From Klenkia brasiliensis (GTDB lineage Bacteria; Actinomycetota; Actinomycetes; Mycobacteriales; Geodermatophilaceae), in NCBI RefSeq assembly GCF_900100695.1, contig NZ_FNCF01000004.1, positions 186,001 through 250,000 of the forward strand: a DNA stretch of 64,000 bases, given 5' to 3'. Position numbers and translations under genes: made by a program. Positions 34,768 to 42,690 of this stretch are shown piece by piece (position 1 is the stretch's first letter; every line of letters begins with the position of its first letter). The notes beneath the pieces are model-generated. The model made no database searches and was not told the DNA's origin. It was given only the letters and a program-made list of their open reading frames with translations.

Positions 34768-34851
34768 CACGGCGGGCGACGCTGAGCGCTTGCTCACAGA
34801 AAGTCCACCGACGTTGTAGGGATTGCGCACAGGCAGGCAGGATGGGCGGCG

Positions 34852-34923
34852 TGCCCCGGCTCCTCCTGACGTGCGACCGCGCCGTCGACCACGCCGGCAC
34901 GGCCAGCTACCTCTGTCGCTGAC
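34852..34923 (+). CDS. Small leader peptide of the metNIQ operon
   Basis: 23 codons from GTG 34852 (an in-frame ATG at 34843 would add three residues); AGGATGG lies upstream. The peptide is MPRLLLTCDRAVDHAGTAS followed by YLCR and a stop. It shares LLT-x2-R-x-VDH and the S-x-LCR end with the leaders before tauC and ssuA. It carries two Cys codons. A nested hairpin begins within its stop codon, as expected for attenuation. Confidence 0.75.
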
Positions 34924-34965
34924 GACGTCGTCCCCGAGGGGGCGCTGCGCCCCCATCCGTCGTCT
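34922..34965 (+). promoter_or_regulatory. Candidate attenuator hairpin behind the met leader peptide
   Basis: GACGACG (34922-34928, starting in the leader stop codon) can pair with CGTCGTC (34959-34965). Inside it GGGGGCG / CGCCCCC (34939-34955) forms a tight 7-bp stem. A ribosome stalled on the leader would cover the first arm. metN starts 21 bases after the structure. Confidence 0.55.
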
Positions 34966-34985
34966 GCCCGAGGAACAGCTGTCCC

Positions 34986-35981
34986 GTGATCGAGCTCCAC
35001 CACGTCCGCAAGGTCTTCCCCGGCCGCCGCGGCGGTCCCGACGTCGTCGCCCTCGACGGCGTCGACCTCGCCGTCCCGGCCGGTGACTTCGCCGGCGTCG
35101 TCGGCCCCTCGGGCTCCGGCAAGAGCACGCTGATCCGGCTGGTCAACCTGCTGGAGCGGCCCACGTCGGGGTCGGTGGCCGTCGACGGCCGGGTGCTCAC
35201 CGACCTGCCGGCCGACCAGGTGCGGCAGGCGCGCAGCTCCATCGGCATGGTCTTCCAGCACTTCGAGCTGATGGACTCCCGGACCGCGGCCGAGAACGTC
35301 GAGCACCCGCTGGAGCTGGCCGGGGTGGGCCGCGCCGAGCGGCGTCGCCGGTCGGCCGAGCTGCTGGACCTCGTCGGGCTGGCCGAGCGGGCCGGTGCGC
35401 GGCCGCGGCAGCTGTCCGGCGGGCAGAAGCAGCGGGTCGCCATCGCCCGTGCGCTGGCCGCCCGGCCGCAGGTGCTGCTCTGCGACGAGGCCACCTCGGC
35501 CCTGGACCAGGCCAGCACCACCGGGGTGCTGCAGCTCCTGCGCCGGGTGCGCGACGAACTCGGCCTCACCGTCCTGCTGATCACCCACGAGATGGCCGTG
35601 GTCAAGGCGGTCTGCGACTCCGCCGTCCTGCTGGAGGCCGGCCGGGTCGTCGACGGCGGCCGGCTGGACGACGTCCTCACCCGCGACGACTCGCCGCTGG
35701 CCGCGGCACTGCTGCCCGCGCCGGTGGCCGACGACCGCGTCGCCGGCACCCTGCTGCGGGTCACCGTCACCGAGGCCGCGCCCGAGGCCGACGTGCTGCG
35801 GGTGCTGGTCGGCCAGCTGGGCCTGGCCGTCGAGGTGGCCGGCGGGTCGGTGGAGACCGTCGCCGGCGGCCGGCACGGCCGGCTGCTGCTGCGGATCACC
35901 GACGGCGACCTGTCCGGCCTGGACACCGCGCTCACCCAGCTGCGCGCCGAGGGCTCCAAGGTCGAGCGGGTGGCGGCATGA
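34986..35981 (+). CDS. metN: Methionine ABC transporter ATP-binding protein MetN
   Basis: 331 aa from GTG 34986. Walker A GPSGSGKST, GMVFQHFELMDSRTAAENV (Q-loop; the usual 'NLL' is replaced by 'ELM'), signature LSGGQKQRVAIARAL, Walker B VLLCDEATSALDQ, switch His LITHEMAVVK, all typical of MetN. The C-terminal NIL domain (about 250-331) binds methionine and inhibits transport; it is present (VTVTEAAPEADVLRVLVGQL, EGSKVERVA). Overlaps metI by 4 bases. Takes up methionine, possibly also other sulfur amino acids. Confidence 0.95.
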   Translation: MIELHHVRKVFPGRRGGPDVVALDGVDLAVPAGDFAGVVGPSGSGKSTLIRLVNLLERPTSGSVAVDGRVLTDLPADQVRQARSSIGMVFQHFELMDSRTAAENVEHPLELAGVGRAERRRRSAELLDLVGLAERAGARPRQLSGGQKQRVAIARALAARPQVLLCDEATSALDQASTTGVLQLLRRVRDELGLTVLLITHEMAVVKAVCDSAVLLEAGRVVDGGRLDDVLTRDDSPLAAALLPAPVADDRVAGTLLRVTVTEAAPEADVLRVLVGQLGLAVEVAGGSVETVAGGRHGRLLLRITDGDLSGLDTALTQLRAEGSKVERVAA

Positions 35982-36637
35982 GCGACTGGTCCCGGATCGC
36001 CCCGCAGCTGGCCGACGCCACCGGGGAGACCCTCTACATGGTCGCGGTCTCGGCCGTGCTCACCGTGCTGCTGGGCATCCCGCTCGGCGTCCTGCTGACC
36101 GTCACCGCCCCCGACGGGCTGGCCCCGCGACCCTGGACCAACCGGGTCCTCGGTCTGGTCGTCAACCTCGGCCGGTCGCTGCCGTTCATCATCCTGCTGG
36201 TCCTGGTCGCACCGGTCACCCGCGGCCTGGTGGGCACCACCATCGGCTCCACCGCCGCGATCGTGCCGCTGACCATCGGCGCCGTCCCGTTCCTGGCCCG
36301 GCTGGTGGAGACCTCGCTGCGCGAGGTGTCCCACGGCAAGGTCGAGGCCGCCCTGGCCATGGGCGCCCGCCGCCGGCAGGTGGTGCGCACCGTGCTCCTG
36401 CCCGAGGCGCTGCCCTCGCTGGTCGCCGGCGTCACCGTCACCGTCGTCGCGCTGATCAGCTACTCCGCCATGGCCGGCGCGATCGGAGGCGGCGGGCTCG
36501 GCGACTTCGCCATCCGGTTCGGCTACCAGCAGTTCCGCACCGACATCACCCTGCTCACCGTCGTCCTGCTGCTCGTCGTCGTCCAGGCGCTGCAGTTCGG
36601 CGGCGACACCTGGGCGCGCCGCCTGGCGCGTCGCTGA
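35978..36637 (+). CDS. metI: Methionine ABC transporter permease MetI
   Basis: 219 aa, five helices as in MetI. Characteristic blocks: NLGRSLPFIILLVLVAPVTR, GTTIGSTAAIVPLTIGAVPF LAR (split here for length), the coupling loop EAALAMGARRRQVVRTVLLP, and SYSAMAGAIGGGGLGDFAIR near the C terminus. Starts at ATG 35978 in the metN stop and precedes metQ by 23 bases. Forms the membrane channel of the methionine importer. Confidence 0.96.
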   Translation: MSDWSRIAPQLADATGETLYMVAVSAVLTVLLGIPLGVLLTVTAPDGLAPRPWTNRVLGLVVNLGRSLPFIILLVLVAPVTRGLVGTTIGSTAAIVPLTIGAVPFLARLVETSLREVSHGKVEAALAMGARRRQVVRTVLLPEALPSLVAGVTVTVVALISYSAMAGAIGGGGLGDFAIRFGYQQFRTDITLLTVVLLLVVVQALQFGGDTWARRLARR

Positions 36638-36660
36638 CCATCCCCGAAGAGAAGAGAACC

Positions 36661-37479
36661 GTGCGCTCCCGCCTCGCCCTCGCCCTGTCCGTCCTCACCT
36701 CGGCCGCCGTGCTGGCGGCCTGCGGGGGAGGGGACGCCGAGCTGTCCGCCGCCGACGAGCCGTTGCGCGTCGGGGCCTCGCCCGTGCCGCACGCCGAGAT
36801 CCTGCGGTTCATCGACGAGAACCTGGCCGAGGACGCCGGGCTGGACCTCGACGTCGTGGAGTTCACCGACTACGTGCAGCCCAACGTCGCCCTCGACGAC
36901 GGCTCGCTGGACGCCAACTTCTTCCAGACCATCCCCTACCTGGAGGAGCAGGAGTCCAGCGCCGGCTACGACTTCACCGCCCTGGAGCCGGTGCACATCG
37001 AGCCGCTGGGCATCTACTCCGACTCCCTCACCGACCTCGCCGACCTGCCCGACGGCGGCACCGTGGCCATCCCCAACGACCCGACCAACGCAGCCCGCGC
37101 GCTGCGGCTGCTCGAGGCCAACGACCTGATCACCCTGGCCGACACCGGCGACACCGCGCCCACCTCGCTGGACATCGAGGAGAACCCGAAGGACCTCGAG
37201 ATCTCCGAGGTCGAGGCCGCCCAGGTGCCCCGGTCGCTGGCCGACGTCGACATCGCCGTCATCAACGGCAACTACGCCATCGACGCCGACCTCTCCCCGG
37301 CCGAGGACGCCCTGGCGCTGGAGGAGGCCGAGGGCAACCCCAACGCCAACCTGCTCGTCGTGCGCACCGGCGACGAGGGCGACGAGCGCATCCAGGCCCT
37401 GGAGGAGCTGCTGCACTCCGACGAGGTCCGGCAGTTCATCGAGGACGAGTACGACGGCGCGGTGCTGCCGGCGTTCTGA
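36661..37479 (+). CDS. metQ: Methionine-binding lipoprotein MetQ
   Basis: 272 aa from GTG 36661 with agaagagaa as ribosome-binding site. Lipobox AAVLAACGGG. The mature NLPA/MetQ domain shows VGASPVPHAEILRFI, EFTDYVQPNVALDDGSLDAN FFQ (split), LGIYSDSLTDLADLPDGGTV, IPNDPTNAARALRLLE and INGNYAIDADLSP, all conserved in MetQ. Very acidic. Captures methionine for MetNI. A strong hairpin terminator follows the stop by 29 bases. Confidence 0.96.
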   Translation: MRSRLALALSVLTSAAVLAACGGGDAELSAADEPLRVGASPVPHAEILRFIDENLAEDAGLDLDVVEFTDYVQPNVALDDGSLDANFFQTIPYLEEQESSAGYDFTALEPVHIEPLGIYSDSLTDLADLPDGGTVAIPNDPTNAARALRLLEANDLITLADTGDTAPTSLDIEENPKDLEISEVEAAQVPRSLADVDIAVINGNYAIDADLSPAEDALALEEAEGNPNANLLVVRTGDEGDERIQALEELLHSDEVRQFIEDEYDGAVLPAF

Positions 37480-37508
37480 CGCCCGGCCCCCGGGACGGGG
37501 GAGCCACC

Positions 37509-37544
37509 ACGGAGGGCCCGGCGCGCACGCGCCGGGCCCTCCGT
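37509..37544 (+). terminator. Hairpin terminator of the metNIQ operon
   Basis: Perfect 16-bp arms (ACGGAGGGCCCGGCGC, 37509-37524; GCGCCGGGCCCTCCGT, 37529-37544) with loop GCAC. The next leader ORF begins 94 bases later. Confidence 0.9.
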
Positions 37545-37637
37545 CGTCCCGCCACCGTGAGCAGGACCACTCCCGCGGTGCAGGACGGGTTCCCGGATTC
37601 CTCACCATCCCGATGGAGATGGGGTTAAGGTCCCCGC

Positions 37638-37718
37638 GTGCCCAAGCTGCCCCTCCTCGTGGTCTGCCGCCACGTCGACCAGGGTCGGCTGAGCAGCAGT
37701 CTCTGTCGCGCCGTCTGA
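37638..37718 (+). CDS. Small leader peptide of the ssuABC operon
   Basis: 26 codons from GTG 37638, ggggttaagg upstream as ribosome-binding site. The peptide begins MPKLPLLVVCRHVDQGRLS and ends SSLCRAV. It shares LL-x-(T/V)-x-x-R-x-VD-x-GR and S-x-LCR with the leaders before tauC and metN. It lies 91 bases before the binding-protein gene. The intervening DNA can form a CGCGG/CCGCG stem (37744-37759), weaker than the met attenuator. Confidence 0.75.
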   Translation: MPKLPLLVVCRHVDQGRLSSSLCRAV

Positions 37719-37809
37719 CCCACCGCCCCCACCTCCCTCGGGCGCGGTCACGGCCGCGCGGGCACCGGTGGACGCGCACGTGGCTGCGCCATGGCCCCCA
37801 GGAAGACCC

Positions 37810-38880
37810 ATGCGCTCTCGACGCACCACCCGCACCCTCGCCGCGCTCGCCGTGCTGACGACCGTCTCGGCCCTCGCCGCCTGCGGCTCCTCCTCCGACG
37901 ACAGCGCCTCCGGCCCCGCCTCGGAGCTGCGGCTCGGCTACTTCGCCAACGTCACCCACGCGGCCGCCCTCATCGGTGTGCAGCAGGGCTTCATCCAGGA
38001 CGAGCTCGGCGAGGGCACCACCCTGACCACCCAGGTGTTCAACGCCGGCCCCGACGAGGTCGAGGCGTTGTTCGCCGGCGGGCTGGACGCCGCCTACATC
38101 GGGCCCAGCCCGACCATCAACGCCTACGCCCAGAGCAACGGCGACGCGATCCGGATCATCTCCGGTGCGGCGTCCGGCGGCGCGCAGCTCGTCGTGCGCG
38201 ACGGCATCGACACCCCCGACGACCTGCGCGGGACGACGCTGGCGAGCCCGCAGCTGGGCAACACCCAGGACGTCGCGCTGCGCACCTGGCTCACCTCGCA
38301 GGGCCTGGCCAACAGCGTGGACGGCGGCGGCGACGTCACCATCACCCCGACCAAGAACAGCGACATCCTCAGCCTGTTCGCCTCCGGCGACCTCGACGGC
38401 GCCTGGGTCCCCGAGCCCTACGCGTCGGACCTGGTCCTCGACGAGGGCGCCCACGTGCTGGTGGACGAGGCGGACCTGTGGCCCGAGGGCCGGTTCGTGA
38501 CCACCCAGCTGATCGTGCGCACCGAGTTCCTGCAGCAGCACCCCGAGACCGTCGACGCGTTGCTGCGCGCCAACGTGGAGTCGGTGCAGTTCGCCGACTC
38601 CGACCCCACCGCCGCCCAGGCCGCGGTGAACGACGGCCTGGTCGCGGCCGGCGGCTCGGCGCTGGACGACGCGGTCCTGCAGCGGGCCTGGTCGAACCTC
38701 ACGGTCACCTACGACCCCGTCGCGACGGCGCTGGCGCAGTCGGCGCAGAACGCGGTCGAGGCCGGCACCACCGCCGACGAGGTGGACCTCGACGGCATCT
38801 ACGACCTGGCCCCGCTGAACGCGATCCTCGAGGAGCAGGGCCTGGACCCGGTCTCCTCCGACGGGCTCGGGACCGAGTGA
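37810..38880 (+). CDS. ssuA: Aliphatic sulfonate ABC transporter substrate-binding lipoprotein
   Basis: 356 aa. Lipoprotein signal with SALAACGSSS, Ser/Asp linker, then an SsuA/NMT1-type domain: LRLGYFANVTHAAALIGVQQ, LFAGGLDAAYIGPSPTINAY, IISGAASGGAQLVVRDGI, STTLASPQLGNTQDVALRTW-like segment and WVPEPYASDLV. The GYFANVTHA opening is the actinobacterial form of sulfonate-binding proteins, distinct from the TauA copy at 31287. Probably binds alkanesulfonates or sulfate esters. ATG 37810 has AGGAAGA upstream. Its stop overlaps the ATPase start (TGATG). Confidence 0.9.
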   Translation: MRSRRTTRTLAALAVLTTVSALAACGSSSDDSASGPASELRLGYFANVTHAAALIGVQQGFIQDELGEGTTLTTQVFNAGPDEVEALFAGGLDAAYIGPSPTINAYAQSNGDAIRIISGAASGGAQLVVRDGIDTPDDLRGTTLASPQLGNTQDVALRTWLTSQGLANSVDGGGDVTITPTKNSDILSLFASGDLDGAWVPEPYASDLVLDEGAHVLVDEADLWPEGRFVTTQLIVRTEFLQQHPETVDALLRANVESVQFADSDPTAAQAAVNDGLVAAGGSALDDAVLQRAWSNLTVTYDPVATALAQSAQNAVEAGTTADEVDLDGIYDLAPLNAILEEQGLDPVSSDGLGTE

Positions 38881-39662
38881 TGGCCACCCGCGACCTCACC
38901 GCCGACCAGGCGGTGGCCACCGACGCCGCCCCGGCGGTCCGGGTGACCGGTGTCTCGCAGGTGTTCGAGGAGGGCCGGCCGCCGGTGCTCGACCGGGTCG
39001 ACCTGTCCGTCGCCCCCGGTGAGTTCGTCTGCCTGCTGGGCGCGTCCGGGTGCGGCAAGTCCACGCTGCTGAACCTCGTCGCCGGTCTGCTGCCGCCCAC
39101 CGCCGGGACGGTCCAGGTGGCGGCCGACCGCCCGGCGCTGATGTTCCAGGAGTCGGCACTGCTGCCCTGGCTGACCGCCGGGGGCAACGTCGAGCTGGCC
39201 CTGCGGGCCCGCGGCGTGGCCAAGGCCGAGCGCCGCGCCGAGGCCGAGCGGCTGCTCGGGCTGGTCAACCTGTCGGGCTCGGAGGGCAAGCGGGTGCACG
39301 AGCTCTCCGGCGGCATGCGGCAGCGGGTCGCCCTGGCCCGGGCGCTGGCCCAGGACAGCCCCGTCCTGCTCATGGACGAGCCGTTCGCCGCGCTGGACGC
39401 GATCACCCGCGACGTGCTGCACGAGGAGCTCGTCCGCGTGTGGCAGCAGCAGGGCCTGACCGTCCTGTTCGTCACGCACAACGTCCGGGAAGCCGTCCGG
39501 CTCGGGCAGCGCGTGGTGCTCATGAGCTCGCGGCCGGGCCGGATCGCGCGGGAGTGGCGGATCGACATCTCCCACCCCCGCTCCATCGAGGCCCCCGCCG
39601 TGGGGGCGATGGCCAGCGAGATCACCGCCCAGCTGCACCGGGAGATCAGTCGTCATGGCTGA
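38880..39662 (+). CDS. ssuB: Aliphatic sulfonate ABC transporter ATP-binding protein
   Basis: 260 aa, ATG 38880. Walker A GASGCGKST, Q-loop LMFQESALLPWLTAGGNVEL, signature [15 protein letters not shown], Walker B VLLMDEPFAALD, switch His VTHNVREAVRL. LMFQES...PWLT is the SsuB/TauB type. The gene overlaps the permease start by 8 bases. Together with 37810 and 39655 it forms a complete importer. Confidence 0.95.
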   Translation: MATRDLTADQAVATDAAPAVRVTGVSQVFEEGRPPVLDRVDLSVAPGEFVCLLGASGCGKSTLLNLVAGLLPPTAGTVQVAADRPALMFQESALLPWLTAGGNVELALRARGVAKAERRAEAERLLGLVNLSGSEGKRVHELSGGMRQRVALARALAQDSPVLLMDEPFAALDAITRDVLHEELVRVWQQQGLTVLFVTHNVREAVRLGQRVVLMSSRPGRIAREWRIDISHPRSIEAPAVGAMASEITAQLHREISRHG

Positions 39663-40554
39663 CCGGTCCGCGGACACCCTGGTCGACGGGCACGCCGACG
39701 CGCGCTCGGTCGAGGCCGGGCTCGACGCCCTGGACACCGCTCCGCAGCTGCCGCCCCGGCCGGGCCTCGGCCGGGTGCTGGTGCGCTCGGTGCTGCCGCC
39801 GGTCGTCTTCCTCGCCCTGCTCGTCGGGGTCTGGCAGATCGCCTACGTCGCGGAGGTCAAGCCGCCCTACGCCCTGCCCGGGCCGGCCGACGTCTGGTCG
39901 ACGTTCCTGGAGACCGTCGCCGACGGCCGCGCGCTCGAGGCGGTGTGGGTCAGCGTCAGCCGGGGCTTCGTCGGGTTCGCCCTGTCGCTGGTGATCGGCA
40001 CCCTGCTGGGCCTGCTGCTGTGGTCCAGCCGGTGGGTGCGGGCGGCCGTCGGCCCGATCGTCAGCGGGCTGCAGAGCCTGCCGTCGGTGGCCTGGGTGCC
40101 GGCGGCGATCATCTGGTTCCAGCTCACCGACGCCGCCATCTACACCGTGGTGCTGCTGGGGGCGGTGCCCTCGATCGCCAACGGGCTGCTCGGCGGCTTC
40201 AAGCAGGTCCCGCCGCTGTACGACCGGGTCGGGCGGGTGCTCGGTCTGGGCGCGGCCGGCCGGATGCGGCACGTGCTGCTGCCCGCGGCGCTGCCCGGCT
40301 ACCTGGGCGGCCTGCGCCAGGGGTGGGCCTTCGCCTGGCGCTCGCTCATGGCCGCCGAGCTGATCACCTACTCGCCGTCCCTGGGTCTGGGCCTGGGGCA
40401 GCTGCTCAACGTGGGCCGTGAGCTCTCGCAGATGTCGCTGGTCATCACCTCGATCGTGCTGATCCTGGTGGTGGGCATCGCCATCGAGCTGCTGGTCTTC
40501 GCGCCGGTCGAGCGGCGCATCCTGCGCAACCGCGGGCTGACGGTCGGCGGCTGA
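39655..40554 (+). CDS. ssuC: Aliphatic sulfonate ABC transporter permease
   Basis: 299 aa from ATG 39655. A cytoplasmic N terminus of about 45 aa, six helices, and the conserved coupling region RVLGLGAAGRMRHVLLPAAL. GLQSLPSVAWVPAAIIWFQL and GWAFAWRSLMAAELITYSP are typical SsuC segments. Last gene of the operon; followed 7 bases later by a perfect 14-bp hairpin. Confidence 0.94.
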   Translation: MADRSADTLVDGHADARSVEAGLDALDTAPQLPPRPGLGRVLVRSVLPPVVFLALLVGVWQIAYVAEVKPPYALPGPADVWSTFLETVADGRALEAVWVSVSRGFVGFALSLVIGTLLGLLLWSSRWVRAAVGPIVSGLQSLPSVAWVPAAIIWFQLTDAAIYTVVLLGAVPSIANGLLGGFKQVPPLYDRVGRVLGLGAAGRMRHVLLPAALPGYLGGLRQGWAFAWRSLMAAELITYSPSLGLGLGQLLNVGRELSQMSLVITSIVLILVVGIAIELLVFAPVERRILRNRGLTVGG

Positions 40555-40561
40555 GGCGCAC

Positions 40562-40594
40562 GGAGCGCCGTCCCGGACCCCGGGACGGCGCTCC
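40562..40594 (+). terminator. Hairpin terminator of the ssuABC operon
   Basis: Perfect 14-bp arms GGAGCGCCGTCCCG (40562-40575) and CGGGACGGCGCTCC (40581-40594) with a 5-base loop. Confidence 0.9.
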
Positions 40595-40632
40595 TGGCCT
40601 CCGGGCGCGCCGGACCGGTACGGTCCCCGGGC

Positions 40633-41214
40633 GTGCGGCCGCTGCGGTACTCGATCAACACCACCCTGGACGGCTGCTGCCACCACGAGGCGGGCCTCCC
40701 GCCGGACGACGAGTCGATGGCCTGGTGGACCGAGCGCGCCCGCCGGGTCGACGTGATGCTCCTCGGGCGGGTGACCTACGCGATGATGGCGGAGGTCTGG
40801 CGCCGTCCGGCCGACGGGCGCTGGCCGGGCTGGATGGGGGAGCGCGAGGTCCGCTTCGCCGAGGCGCTCGACGCCGTCCCGAAGACCGTCTTCTCGCGCA
40901 CCCTGCCCGCGGCGGACTGGAACGCCGAGCTGGTGCGCGACGACGTCGTCGGGACGGTCCGGCGGCTGAAGGAGCAGCCCGGCGGTCCGCTGTCGGTCAG
41001 CGGTGTGCGGCTGCCCGTGGCGTTGGCCGCCGCGGGTCTGGTCGACGAGTACGAGTTCCTGGTGCACCCGCTGGTGGCCGGTCACGGCCCGACGCTGCTC
41101 GCCGGCCTGCCGCAGCGGGTGCCGCTGGAGCTCGTGGACCGGCAGGAGCTGCGGTCGGGCGTCGTGGCCCAGCTGTACCGCCCGGTCAGCCCCAGGGCAC
41201 CACGGTCTTCGTGA
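40633..41214 (+). CDS. Dihydrofolate reductase-family (RibD C-terminal) protein
   Basis: 193 aa from GTG 40633. RibD_C/DHFR-like fold: MRPLRYSINTTLDGCCHHEA, RVDVMLLGRVTYAMMAEVW, KTVFSRTLPAADWNAELVRD, PLSVSGVRLPVALAAAGLVD EYEFLVHP (split). This actinobacterial subgroup is commonly annotated as a deaminase/reductase; the substrate is unknown and it is probably not the folate enzyme. Monocistronic; its 3' end overlaps the convergent hotdog gene by 29 bases. Confidence 0.88.
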   Translation: MRPLRYSINTTLDGCCHHEAGLPPDDESMAWWTERARRVDVMLLGRVTYAMMAEVWRRPADGRWPGWMGEREVRFAEALDAVPKTVFSRTLPAADWNAELVRDDVVGTVRRLKEQPGGPLSVSGVRLPVALAAAGLVDEYEFLVHPLVAGHGPTLLAGLPQRVPLELVDRQELRSGVVAQLYRPVSPRAPRSS

Positions 41215-41590
41215 TCTGCGCGCGGGCGACGACCACGTCCTCCACGTGCGCGACCGCGGTGACGAACGCGCTGCGCCGACCCCGCCGGTCCAGCTGACCG
41301 GTCGCCACCACCCGGCTGCCCGCCGCGGCGGGGCCGATCAGCTGCAGCGCCACGGCGTGGGACACCGCGTGCTCGTCGTCGGCCAGCGCGGGCGCCAGCG
41401 CCAGGTACCCGGCCAGCTCCAGCACCGCCGACAGCGCCGAGCCGTGCGCGCCGCCCGCGCCGTTGGCCGCCAGGGGCCCGACCGGCAGCCAGACCCCGGC
41501 CGACGGGCGGCCGGGGTCGACCAGCTGCACCCCGAGGGCCGCGACCAGCGGCACCGACAGGGCGAGCTGCACCCGCTGCTCGGCCTCCAT
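41186..41590 (-). CDS. Hotdog-fold thioesterase-like protein (YiiD/DUF4442-type)
   Basis: 134 aa. PaaI/YiiD-like hotdog pattern: LSVPLVAALGVQLVDPGRPS, the ANGAGGAHGSALSAVLELAG helix with G-x2-HGSALS in place of the usual GGxxAxLxD, and a final pair of strands (VVATGQLDRRGRRSAFVTAV, VVVARAQITKTVV). Such proteins hydrolyse acyl-CoA or acyl-carrier thioesters. The ATG at 41590 overlaps the ABC ATPase stop by one base, so it is the last gene of the ABC importer operon; a metabolic link with that importer is unknown. Confidence 0.82.
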   Translation of the reverse strand: MEAEQRVQLALSVPLVAALGVQLVDPGRPSAGVWLPVGPLAANGAGGAHGSALSAVLELAGYLALAPALADDEHAVSHAVALQLIGPAAAGSRVVATGQLDRRGRRSAFVTAVAHVEDVVVARAQITKTVVPWG

Positions 41591-42690
41591 CAGGCGTCCC
41601 CGGCCGGGACGAGCAGCACCGGCCGGGCCGTCGGGGCGACCTCCACCGCGGTACCCGGCACCAGCTCGGTGGACTCGGTGCTGACCACGTCGGCGGCCAC
41701 CTCGGTGCCGTCGGGCAGGACCGCGGTGACCCGGGTCGTGCCGCCGGAGAAGGTGCGGGTGACCACCCGGCCGCGGCCGCCCGCGTCGGGGCGCAGCACG
41801 ACCTGCTCCGGCCGCAGCAGCGCGACCACGTCGCCGACGGGCACCGGGCCCGCCACCGGGCGGGTGGTGCCGAGGAGGTCGACCTGCCCGTCGGCGCGCA
41901 GCTGTGCCGGCACCGCGCTGGTGGTGCCGACGAAGCGGGCGACGAACGCGGTCGCCGGCCGCGAGTACAGCTCGTCGGGGGAGGCGACCTGCTCGAGCCG
42001 TCCCGCCCGCAGCACCGCGACGCGGTCGGCCACCGACAGCGCCTCGGCCTGGTCGTGGGTGACGAAGACCGTCGTCGTCCCCAGCTCGAGCTGGATGCGG
42101 CGGATCTCGTCGCGCAGCTGGACCCGGACCTGCGCGTCCAGCGCCGACAGGGGCTCGTCCAGCAGCAGCACCTGCGGCGCCACGGCCAGCGCGCGGGCCA
42201 GCGCGACGCGCTGCTGCTGGCCGCCGGAGAGCTGGTGGGGGTAGCGGTCGCCGCGGTCGGCCAGGCCGACCAGCTCCAGCAGCTCGGCGGCGCGCCGGCG
42301 GCGCTCGGTCCGGCCCCGGCGGCGCACGGCCAGGCCGTAGGCCACGTTGTCGGCGGCGGTCAGGTTGGGGAACAGCGAGTAGGCCTGGAACACCATGCCC
42401 ATGTCGCGCTTGCTCGGCGGCACGGTGGTGACGTCGCGCCCGCCGACGGTGATCGTGCCGGCGTCGGGCACCTCGAACCCGGCGATCGCCCGCAGCGCGG
42501 TGGTCTTGCCGCACCCGGAGGGCCCCAGGACGGCGAGGAACTCCCCGCCGGCGACGTGCAGGTCCAGGGCGTCCAGCGCCGTGGTGGAGCCGTAGGTGCG
42601 GGTCACCCCGGAGAGGACGACGTCGGCCGGGGGACGGTCGCGTAGCTCGGCGACGGTCGCGGTGGGGGTCCCGGCCACGGCGGCGGTCAT
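41590..42690 (-). CDS. ABC transporter ATP-binding protein (PotA/FbpC/PhnT-like)
   Basis: 366 aa. Walker [11 protein letters not shown]-loop [20 protein letters not shown], signature [15 protein letters not shown], Walker [14 protein letters not shown], switch His [11 protein letters not shown], then a C-terminal TOBE-type regulatory region ([40 protein letters not shown]). The long C terminus and the two separate permeases put it in the iron/spermidine/2-aminoethylphosphonate class. Overlaps the permease gene by 4 bases. Confidence 0.93.
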   Translation of the reverse strand: MTAAVAGTPTATVAELRDRPPADVVLSGVTRTYGSTTALDALDLHVAGGEFLAVLGPSGCGKTTALRAIAGFEVPDAGTITVGGRDVTTVPPSKRDMGMVFQAYSLFPNLTAADNVAYGLAVRRRGRTERRRRAAELLELVGLADRGDRYPHQLSGGQQQRVALARALAVAPQVLLLDEPLSALDAQVRVQLRDEIRRIQLELGTTTVFVTHDQAEALSVADRVAVLRAGRLEQVASPDELYSRPATAFVARFVGTTSAVPAQLRADGQVDLLGTTRPVAGPVPVGDVVALLRPEQVVLRPDAGGRGRVVTRTFSGGTTRVTAVLPDGTEVAADVVSTESTELVPGTAVEVAPTARPVLLVPAGDA

